13,183 nt of DNA from JBBQHM01 sp038323965. GTDB lineage: Bacteria > Verrucomicrobiota > Verrucomicrobiia > Chthoniobacterales > UBA10450. Within the stretch, counting starts at the first letter, position 1, and the number at the start of each line of letters is the position of its first letter. The stretch spans positions 1-13,183 of the forward strand of contig JBBQHM010000059.1 of the NCBI GenBank assembly GCA_038323965.1, given 5' to 3'. Under the pieces are notes generated by a model. It did not search any database, had not been told where the DNA came from, and worked only from the letters and a program-made list of their open reading frames with translations. The translations under genes were made by a program, and so were the position numbers. Below, piece by piece: positions 8,132 through 13,183 of the stretch.

Positions 8132-8359
8132 ATGAAGAAACTTATTTGCATCATGGCTAGCGCTGCGCTCCTGGCAGCTTGCGAGCAGAAGACTGAAACC
8201 ACCAATCCGCCAGCGGATCACAAAACCGAAAACAACACGACTGTTGTGAAGGACAAGGAGCCAGCCAGCTCGTCGAGTTCTAGCACCACCGTGAAGGAAT
8301 CGACGCCAGGATCGAGCAGCAGCTCATCTTCTTCGACTTCATCGTCGCCGAATCCTTAG
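8132..8359 (+). CDS. Small serine-rich lipoprotein, hypothetical
   Basis: A 75-residue predicted lipoprotein of unknown function. The N-terminus is a type II signal peptide: MKK, a hydrophobic stretch, and lipobox LLAAC with the lipidated cysteine at C17, leaving a mature chain of about 59 residues. The residue after Cys is Glu, not Asp, so there is no classical inner-membrane retention signal. The mature part has no globular character. It is polar and contains two imperfect tandem units: TTVVKDKEPA plus six serines (36-51), then TTVKESTPG plus eight serines (52-68), ending in TSSSPNP. It may be a flexible tether or spacer in the envelope; that is inference. Start ATG 8132 is fixed by the signal peptide; its Shine-Dalgarno is poor. 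A strong terminator follows 24 bp after the stop, so the gene is probably its own transcription unit. It occupies the place where rpmH usually precedes rnpA. Confidence 0.8.
   Translation: MKKLICIMASAALLAACEQKTETTNPPADHKTENNTTVVKDKEPASSSSSSTTVKESTPGSSSSSSSSTSSSPNP
8237..8335 (+). repeat. Tandem Ser-rich repeat inside the lipoprotein gene
   Basis: Two imperfect units encode TTV(V)K-acidic-x-x-P-small followed by a serine run (8237-8284 and 8285-8335). Serine codons are mixed (TCG, AGC, TCT, TCA, AGT, TCC-class), so the DNA is not a simple microsatellite. The serine run is therefore probably maintained at protein level. Confidence 0.55.
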
Positions 8360-8382
8360 TCGACGTACCGTTCATTTGCGAG

Positions 8383-8415
8383 GTCTTCCCGCGGCTACGC
8401 TGCGGGAAGACTTTT
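8383..8415 (+). terminator. Rho-independent terminator after the lipoprotein gene
   Basis: GTCTTCCCGC (8383-8392) pairs perfectly with GCGGGAAGAC (8402-8411). Pairing can continue inward through G-U, G-C and C-G to leave a TAC loop, a 13 bp stem in all. It is followed by TTTT at 8412-8415. It lies 24 bp after the lipoprotein stop and only 25 bp before the rnpA start, so it could also act as an attenuator in the rnpA leader. Confidence 0.82.
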
Positions 8416-8440
8416 GCTGTACTGGAGAAGCAATCGTCGG

Positions 8441-8803
8441 ATGAGGACAACTCGACTCACGTTAGGTCAAAAAGATCGCGTTAAGGAAAGCGCGGATTTC
8501 CAGCGCGTGCGGCTGGAAGGCGAGTCGTTGCGCGGAACTTTTGTAACCATCGGGTTCTTGCGGGACGCGCGCGTGACAAACTCTCGATTCGGATTTGTCA
8601 CCTCTCGTCGGGTGGGAGGAGCAGTGACCAGAAATCGTATCCGCCGACGTCTGCGCGAAATTGTCCGGAAGCATAAGCCTGAACTGGCATCCGCGTTCCT
8701 TGTCATCACCATCGCGCATAGTCGAAGCGCCCATGCCTCATACGCGGAGTTGGAACGAGAGTGGTTGCGTCTCGCGGGGCGCGCTTCTATTCTCTCCGCC
8801 TGA
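8441..8803 (+). CDS. rnpA: Ribonuclease P protein component
   Basis: This is the small basic protein that binds the RNase P RNA and helps it remove the 5' leader of pre-tRNAs. From ATG 8441 it has 120 residues, within the usual 110-130. Family marks are the N-terminal LGQKDRVKESADFQRVR segment, the central strand RFGFVTSRRVGGAVTRNR, and the RNR helix with the signature RNRIRRRLREIVR, in which the arginines contact the RNA. It ends with a shorter AFLVITIAH strand and ELEREWLRL helix. The frame is open to TTG 8414, but that start would lie inside the terminator T-run; GGAGA at 8424-8428 points to ATG 8441. The stop TGA overlaps the yidD ATG by one base, so the two are translationally coupled. 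It is first gene of the rnpA-yidD-yidC-khpB set; the usual upstream rpmH is absent. Confidence 0.94.
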   Translation: MRTTRLTLGQKDRVKESADFQRVRLEGESLRGTFVTIGFLRDARVTNSRFGFVTSRRVGGAVTRNRIRRRLREIVRKHKPELASAFLVITIAHSRSAHASYAELEREWLRLAGRASILSA

Positions 8804-9075
8804 TGCTCCGCGCGATCCGGCTCTTCGTTCGCATGTATAAATTCACGATTTCTCCCGTTCTGCATTGGATCGGCGGACCCGGCTCGGGCTGCCGGTTTCA
8901 ACCATCATGCTCGCAATACCTTTTGGACGCGGTGGAAATGCACGGCGCAAGTCGCGGCCTTTGGCTTGGCCTCAAGAGAATCGCGCGCTGCCAGCCCTGG
9001 GGCGGTTCGGGATACGATCCTGTCGGCACCGCCGCCGCACCTAGCTTTCGAGCGGCGAATTGCAGCGCCGAGTAG
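8803..9075 (+). CDS. yidD: Membrane protein insertion efficiency factor YidD
   Basis: YidD is a small protein at the inner face of the membrane that improves insertion of proteins through YidC. The 90 residues show the diagnostic features: an N-terminal amphipathic helix (LRAIRLFVRMYKFTISP), then the cysteine motif GCRFQPSCSQYLLDAV, the GLWLGLKRIARCQPW segment and GGSGYDPV. All three conserved cysteines are present. Start ATG 8803 is chosen because it overlaps the rnpA stop (TGATG) and gives the standard N-terminus; a longer frame to 8761 would overlap rnpA deeply. The C-terminal tail after DPVG is short and non-conserved. It is 18 bp upstream of yidC, its functional partner. Confidence 0.95.
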   Translation: MLRAIRLFVRMYKFTISPVLHWIGGPGSGCRFQPSCSQYLLDAVEMHGASRGLWLGLKRIARCQPWGGSGYDPVGTAAAPSFRAANCSAE

Positions 9076-9093
9076 TCGCTCGGACACGTCGTC

Positions 9094-10824
9094 ATGGATA
9101 GAACTGCATGGATTGCCGTATCGCTTTGCGTCATCGCGCTGGTGGCGTGGGAAGTTTACGTAGCCCGGCAGGTCCAGCCGCGTCCCGTTCAGCAGACTTT
9201 CCTTTCATCTCCGGTTGCGAGCGTAGCGCCGGTGGCGGTCGCATCGCCCGCAGCAATAGAAGGCTCCAATCCAACGCCGCCTGGACCGACCCCGGCCGTG
9301 AATTTCGCTGAGCATACCGAGACTCTCTCGAATAATGACGTGGAGCTCCGACTAACCAATCGTGGCGGAGCTATCAGCGAGATACTTCTGCTCAATCACA
9401 CTGCCGAGATCGATCAGCGAGTCGTCCTAAACGCCGGCCAGCGGGTCCCGATCGGTGCTATCGTCACCGATCCATCGTCTGCGGAGCTGCCGGAATTCAC
9501 GACCGTTCCCAGCGCTAATGGTCTCGTCCAATTTCACCGCACCACACCCGAGAATGTTGAGATCCGCAAAACGTTTGGGTTCGTTCCGACCACCGAAAAA
9601 AAGGATAATTTTTCCTACGACATGGACGTTGAGTTCCGGAATGCTGGAACGGCCGTTTACAATCAGTCGCCCTACTTCGTCACCCTTGGCGCGGCCAAGC
9701 CGGTGCATCCCACGGATGTTTCCAGTTACACGAATCTGGCGTGGTGCGTCGACGGAAAGGCAGGCTCGATCGATGTGAATTGGTTCGCTGCGAGTAATGG
9801 CCTCTTCGGTTTACAGAAACGACCGGCCCGCGAGGTCTACCAAGGCAAGGTTGCGAACGCAGAGTGGGCAGGAGTCACCAACCAGTTTTTCGCGACGCTT
9901 CTTGTTCCCACCAACGCAAAGGCGGAGGAAGTGTGGGGAACCCGCCGGGAACTTCACCAGCCTGACGGCACGAGTCTGCCTGCGGTCGAAGGGGCTCTCC
10001 GCATGCCCGGATTTGCGTTACAACCCGGACAAACAGCGAGCGTTCACTTCCAGATCTTCGGCGGCCCGAAACTTTATCACCGCCTCGCGCAGCTAGGTCA
10101 TAACGAAGCTGAGGTCATGAATTTTGGGATCCTGAAATTAGTCAGCCAGGCGTTGCTAAACTTCATGAATTTGCTGCATCACTATCTCGGGAGTTACGCA
10201 GCGGCCGTCATCGCGTTGACCACGATCGTGAACCTCGCGCTTTGGCCGCTTCGAACCAAGGGTAACAACTCGATGCGCCGCATGTCCGCGCTCTCGCCGA
10301 AGATGCAGGAGCTGAAAGTAAAGTACAAGGACGATCCGCAGCGGATGAATCAGGAAGTGATGAAGATGTACAAGCAGTACGGCGTGAATCCGGTCGGCGG
10401 CTGTTTGCCGATGCTGATCCAGATTCCGATATTCTGGGGCTTGTTTACCATGTTGCGACAGGCGGTTGAACTGCGGAACGCCACTTTTTTCTGGGTCAAG
10501 GATTTGTCTCAGCCGGATACGATTGCACACCTGCCGATCATGAACTGGCCGGTAAATATTCTGCCGTTGATCATGGCGGCCACGAGTTTTTGGATGACTC
10601 GTCTCACACCCAAAACCGGCGACCCGACCCAGCAGCGCCTGATGATGTTCACGCCCCTGATCTTCGTATTTTTCTGCTACAACTTTGCGGCTGCGCTCGC
10701 CTTGTATTATACAACCCAGAATCTTTTCATGATCATGCAATTGTACCAGAGCCGGAAACAGCCGGTTCCGGTTTTGGAAAAACAGAGCGCACCAGGCAAA
10801 AAGAGCAGCGGCAAACGGCGATGA
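9094..10824 (+). CDS. yidC: Membrane protein insertase YidC
   Basis: YidC inserts and folds inner-membrane proteins, alone or with SecYEG. At 576 residues it is of the Gram-negative type. TM1 is at about 6-24, then comes a Pro/Ala-rich linker and a large periplasmic P1 beta domain (about 75-325). The conserved C-terminal insertase has TM2 near 365-386, the cytoplasmic hairpin with SMRRMSALSPKMQELK and NPVGGCLPMLIQIPIF (432-447), TM3 to about 456, TM4 near 485-500, and TM5 near 520-540 with LALYYTTQNL. A basic tail (KKSSGKRR) may bind ribosomes. Aligned without gaps to E. coli, the hydrophilic-groove arginine (R366) falls on N380, while R387 sits seven residues later. ATG 9094 has only a weak Shine-Dalgarno. 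The stop overlaps the khpB start by four bases (ATGA). Confidence 0.97.
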   Translation: MDRTAWIAVSLCVIALVAWEVYVARQVQPRPVQQTFLSSPVASVAPVAVASPAAIEGSNPTPPGPTPAVNFAEHTETLSNNDVELRLTNRGGAISEILLLNHTAEIDQRVVLNAGQRVPIGAIVTDPSSAELPEFTTVPSANGLVQFHRTTPENVEIRKTFGFVPTTEKKDNFSYDMDVEFRNAGTAVYNQSPYFVTLGAAKPVHPTDVSSYTNLAWCVDGKAGSIDVNWFAASNGLFGLQKRPAREVYQGKVANAEWAGVTNQFFATLLVPTNAKAEEVWGTRRELHQPDGTSLPAVEGALRMPGFALQPGQTASVHFQIFGGPKLYHRLAQLGHNEAEVMNFGILKLVSQALLNFMNLLHHYLGSYAAAVIALTTIVNLALWPLRTKGNNSMRRMSALSPKMQELKVKYKDDPQRMNQEVMKMYKQYGVNPVGGCLPMLIQIPIFWGLFTMLRQAVELRNATFFWVKDLSQPDTIAHLPIMNWPVNILPLIMAATSFWMTRLTPKTGDPTQQRLMMFTPLIFVFFCYNFAAALALYYTTQNLFMIMQLYQSRKQPVPVLEKQSAPGKKSSGKRR

Positions 10825-11318
10825 AACCCAAGGAATTACTCGACACGATCCTCGGTTATCTCGGATTCGTCGTCGAGATCCAGGAATCCCAGAACGAAGC
10901 GGGCAGCAGCGTCCTGCAAATCTACACCGAGGAAAGCGCGCGCCTGATTGGTCGCGAGGGCGAGACGCTGGAAGCGATCCAGTTCCTTTTGAATCGCGTG
11001 ATGCAATCGAACGATAAGGACGCGCCGAAGGTTGTCGTCGACTGCGAGATGTATCGCTCAATGCGCGAAGATAAAATCGTGGCGCGCGTGCGAGAACTTG
11101 CCGAGCGCGTGCGCGCGACGGGCCGATCACTTCAACTCGATCCGATGAATTCGTACGAACGTCGCATCGTTCATAATGCATTTAAAGACGATCCGGATGT
11201 CGCAACGTGGAGTCCGTCGGATTCCGCGCGCATCAAGCAGATCACGCTCTTGAAGCGGCAGGCTGCCAAAGAGCCTGCGCCGCATTCAGCGGCAGCTACT
11301 CCGGAAACTGCAGCGTAA
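10821..11318 (+). CDS. khpB: KhpB/Jag family RNA-binding protein (KH and R3H domains)
   Basis: This is a cytoplasmic RNA-binding protein related to KhpB (also called Jag or EloR), which with KhpA affects RNA regulation and, in Gram-positives, cell elongation. From ATG 10821 it has 165 residues. A KH domain spans about 1-80 with the RNA-contacting GxxG loop as GREG at 44-47, preceded by RLI and followed by ETLEAIQFLLNRV. An R3H domain follows, with the R-x-x-x-H motif R114-H118 in NSYERRIVHNAFKDD. The C-terminal 20 residues are Ala/Pro-rich and probably disordered. The N-terminal Jag domain found in many homologues is absent. An open frame extends upstream to 10590 inside yidC, but the ATGA overlap with the yidC stop marks the true start. 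The last 23 bp overlap the convergent oxidoreductase gene. Confidence 0.93.
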   Translation: MKPKELLDTILGYLGFVVEIQESQNEAGSSVLQIYTEESARLIGREGETLEAIQFLLNRVMQSNDKDAPKVVVDCEMYRSMREDKIVARVRELAERVRATGRSLQLDPMNSYERRIVHNAFKDDPDVATWSPSDSARIKQITLLKRQAAKEPAPHSAAATPETAA

Positions 11319-12291
11319 TCTTTCCGCTTCGCTTTGGTTGCGCCGCGTGCGCGACGGCCGCCTTGATTTCCGAGAGCGGATAAGTCTTTTCGATTTTCGA
11401 TTTGAGCAATCCTCGCGCGCTCATCTGAAACAACGGCTGGAACGATTCCATGCGCTCGCGCGGCGAAGCGTTGTCATACCATTTGTTGATCCAGATTCCG
11501 CGGAACCGAAGATTTTTGAAGATAAGCAGCCCGTTGGGAATTTTTAACGGCTGTAAACTCATTGCGCCGTAGGTGACCATGGTTGCGTCGGGCGCGAGGC
11601 AGTTCGCGAGGCGCAATGCGCCGTCGCCGCCGACGGCATTGAAGCCAAGTGCGATCGGAGCGCCTTCGACGCGATCTTTCACTTCGTCACGTAATTTTTC
11701 GGAATCGACCAGTACGATGTCGCCGCCTTCGGCACGCAGTTCGTCGATCAATTCCGGTCTTCGCACGATATTCACTGTCCGGAAGCCGAGTTCGTGCGCG
11801 ATCTGTATCACGCAACGACCCGCGGCGGAATTGGAGGCATTTTGGATCACCCAGGCGCTTTTCGGTAACGACACGAAGTCGTGCAGCATTCGCCACGCGG
11901 TCATCGGATTGATCTTCAGCATGGCGAGCTGTGCCGGCTCGATTTCTGCGGGCGCGGCCACCAGTTCGTCCGCCTTGATTGCCATCGCATCGCGCCATGT
12001 GCCCGCATTATGCGGGAGGATGACGCGAGTGCCAGTCGACCATCCGGTGACGCCTTCTCCGATTTCCACGATGATGCCGGCCCCTTCGAATCCCGGAGTT
12101 GCGGGCAGCTGCGGACGGACCGGATATTTGCCCTCGATTTGATTTAAGTCGGCCGGGTTAATCGGTGCCGCTTCGATTTTCACAACGACTTCCCCGATGG
12201 CCGGCACTGGCCATGGCCGCGCTTCCACGCGTAAAACTTCCGCGGGATTTCCGTGCGCGTCGTAAACGCTTGCGCTAATATTTCGCGTCAT
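11296..12291 (-). CDS. MECR/ETR1-type 2-enoyl thioester reductase (MDR superfamily)
   Basis: A 331-residue NADPH-dependent medium-chain oxidoreductase lacking zinc ligands. It resembles mitochondrial 2-enoyl thioester reductase (MECR/Etr1), which reduces trans-2-enoyl-ACP or -CoA in the last step of type II fatty acid synthesis. Visible marks are APINPADLNQIEGKYP at 42-57, where Y56 matches the catalytic tyrosine; GFEGAG at 68-72; LPHNAGTWR at 92-100; NPMTAWRML at 128-136; the Rossmann segment IQNASNSAAGRCVIQIA at 149-165, with NIVRR after the second strand fitting NADPH; and FRGIWINKW at 263-271. A generic quinone oxidoreductase label is the alternative, but NASNS and the RG-x-W segment favour the enoyl reductase. 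It converges on khpB with a 23 bp overlap and starts 7 bp from the divergent transporter gene, so its promoter must lie inside that gene. Confidence 0.88.
   Translation of the reverse strand: MTRNISASVYDAHGNPAEVLRVEARPWPVPAIGEVVVKIEAAPINPADLNQIEGKYPVRPQLPATPGFEGAGIIVEIGEGVTGWSTGTRVILPHNAGTWRDAMAIKADELVAAPAEIEPAQLAMLKINPMTAWRMLHDFVSLPKSAWVIQNASNSAAGRCVIQIAHELGFRTVNIVRRPELIDELRAEGGDIVLVDSEKLRDEVKDRVEGAPIALGFNAVGGDGALRLANCLAPDATMVTYGAMSLQPLKIPNGLLIFKNLRFRGIWINKWYDNASPRERMESFQPLFQMSARGLLKSKIEKTYPLSEIKAAVAHAAQPKRSGKITLQFPE
12276..12281 (+). promoter_or_regulatory. Possible -10 element of the cation transporter gene
   Basis: TAATAT lies 17 bp before the GTG start at 12299, inside the first codons of the opposite-strand reductase gene. 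No TTGACA-like box is found about 17 bp upstream, so this is a suggestion only. Confidence 0.22.
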
Positions 12292-12298
12292 CCGAGCC

Positions 12299-13183
12299 GT
12301 GAATACTACCTCTCAGGCTCCCGCCAGCAATCTCCAAACCGGTGCGCGTGTCGCATTGCTGGGACTTGTCGCTAATGTGCTGCTGGCCGCAGCAAAAATC
12401 GCAGCCGGAGTTTTTGGGAATGCCTACGTCCTGATCGCAGACGGAATGGAATCGGCGCTCGATGTCGCTGGATCCGCCATCATCTGGGGAGGTCTAAAGT
12501 TTGCCGAGCGTCCGCCCGATGAAACCCATCCCTACGGTCACGGGAAAGCCGAACCCGTCGCCGCGATCATGGTCGCGGTTTTCGTCCTGGCCGCCGCCGG
12601 TGCGCTCGCGACGCAAAGTGTGCGCGAACTTTTCAGGCCGCACCATGCCCCGGCGCCATTCACTCTCATCGTTTTACTGGTCGTCATCTTCACCAAAGAA
12701 TTTCTTTATCGCTACGTGATGCGCTTCGGTCGGGATACCGACAGCACCGCGATTCAGACGGACGCCTGGCATCACCGCACCGATGCGCTCACCTCCATCG
12801 CGGCGCTGGTCGGCATCTCGATTGCATTGATCGGTGGGGAACGCTGGCGTGCCGCGGACAGTTACGCAGCTCTTTTCGCCTGCGTCCTTATTGCAGCGAA
12901 CGGCATCCGCCTGATGCGCCCGGCACTCTATGAGATTCTGGACACCGCGCCGCGCGGCGACATCGTCCACGCCGTCCGTGCGGCCGCTGGTTCAGTCAGT
13001 GGAGTTCGTAATATCGACAAGTGCTACCTGCGCAAAATGGGCATCCGTTACTACGTCGATATTCACGTTGGCGTGGACGAACATATCAGCGTGCGTTCAG
13101 GCCACGATCTCGCGCACAAAGTGAAGGATGCGATTCGCGCGACGGACGCGCGGATCGCGGATGTGTTAGTGCACGTCGAGCCG
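12299..13183 (+). CDS. Cation diffusion facilitator (CDF) transporter, 3'-truncated by window edge
   Basis: An inner-membrane efflux carrier that exports divalent metal ions (Zn, Fe, Co, Cd or Mn type) in exchange for protons. The frame runs 295 codons without a stop to the window end. Marks: TM1 near 17-38; TM2 with ADGMESALD (D48, S52, D55); the cytoplasmic HPYGHGKAEP loop at 77-86; TM3 near 88-106; TM4 near 120-138; TM5 with the metal motif HHRTD (H158 and D162 as HxxxD); TM6 near 188-205. The C-terminal cytoplasmic ferredoxin-like domain follows from about 215 (DIVHAV, RYYVDIHVGVD, SGHDLAHKVKDAI) and nears its end at HVEP. The usual second TM2 ligand (D or H) is S52, so metal specificity is unclear. 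GTG 12299 is the only start upstream of TM1 before an in-frame TAA at 12263. It starts head to head with the reductase gene, 7 bp apart. Confidence 0.92.
   Translation, partial: MNTTSQAPASNLQTGARVALLGLVANVLLAAAKIAAGVFGNAYVLIADGMESALDVAGSAIIWGGLKFAERPPDETHPYGHGKAEPVAAIMVAVFVLAAAGALATQSVRELFRPHHAPAPFTLIVLLVVIFTKEFLYRYVMRFGRDTDSTAIQTDAWHHRTDALTSIAALVGISIALIGGERWRAADSYAALFACVLIAANGIRLMRPALYEILDTAPRGDIVHAVRAAAGSVSGVRNIDKCYLRKMGIRYYVDIHVGVDEHISVRSGHDLAHKVKDAIRATDARIADVLVHVEP
12303..12330 (-). promoter_or_regulatory. Possible promoter of the enoyl reductase gene
   Basis: On the minus strand TTGCTG (12330-12325) and TAGTAT (12308-12303) are separated by 16 bp and would start transcription within a few bases of the reductase ATG at 12291. 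The hexamers match sigma-70 consensus at 3 of 6 and 4 of 6 positions only. They lie inside the first codons of the transporter gene. This is weak evidence by eye. Confidence 0.25.

Noticed and set aside
8414..8440. Longer rnpA start at TTG 8414
   Set aside because: It would begin within the terminator T-run and has no Shine-Dalgarno; ATG 8441 is preceded by GGAGA and matches family length.
10156..11181. Long minus-strand open frame opposite yidC and khpB
   Set aside because: It is Arg/His/Gln-rich with no family resemblance, a typical antisense shadow in GC-rich coding DNA; the plus strand holds well-recognised genes.

Overview
The window looks like ordinary chromosomal DNA from a Gram-negative, moderately GC-rich bacterium. 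The Gram-negative assignment rests on YidC having a large periplasmic domain, on an AsmA/TamB-like envelope protein and on a lipoprotein with a clear lipobox. The combination of genes and the style of YidC, KhpB and the small lipoprotein suggest Verrucomicrobiota (possibly the Chthoniobacterales side). That placement is an impression from protein style and cannot be proven without a search. No mobile element, CRISPR array, tRNA, rRNA or prophage gene was found, and coding density is very high.

Layout: 1-2605 (+) is the 3' three quarters of dnaE (DNA polymerase III alpha), cut by the left edge. Converging on it, 5074-2616 (-) is a two-gene unit: a DUF4230 membrane-anchored protein followed by a large AsmA/TamB-like protein of unknown function. 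A 177 bp divergent gap (5075-5251) separates this from recF (5252-6301, +), followed by yqgE/algH (6339-6899) and ald, alanine dehydrogenase (6932-8029). A 102 bp gap leads to a 75-residue serine-rich lipoprotein (8132-8359) that ends in a strong hairpin-plus-T terminator (8383-8415). Immediately after it comes the tightly packed set rnpA-yidD-yidC-khpB (8441-11318), with one-base and four-base overlaps at two of the three junctions: RNase P protein, membrane insertion helper, membrane protein insertase and RNA-binding KH/R3H protein. Converging on khpB with a 23 bp overlap is a MECR/ETR1-type enoyl reductase (12291-11296, -). Head to head with it, only 7 bp away, is a cation diffusion facilitator transporter (12299 to the right edge, +), open at the window end.

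How the genes relate: recF and the rnpA-yidD-yidC-khpB block belong to the gene neighbourhood that surrounds dnaA and the replication origin in many bacteria. Here dnaA, dnaN, gyrB and rpmH are absent, and yqgE, ald and the lipoprotein lie between, so this looks like a rearranged remnant. No DnaA-box cluster was seen by eye.

I see no convincing novel defence or mobile system. The observations most worth following are: an asparagine in YidC where the insertase groove usually carries an arginine; the hairpin and lipoprotein gene sitting where rpmH and the rnpA promoter would be expected; a LexA-like palindrome with the wrong spacer in the recF/DUF4230 divergent region; and the DUF4230 plus AsmA-like gene pair.
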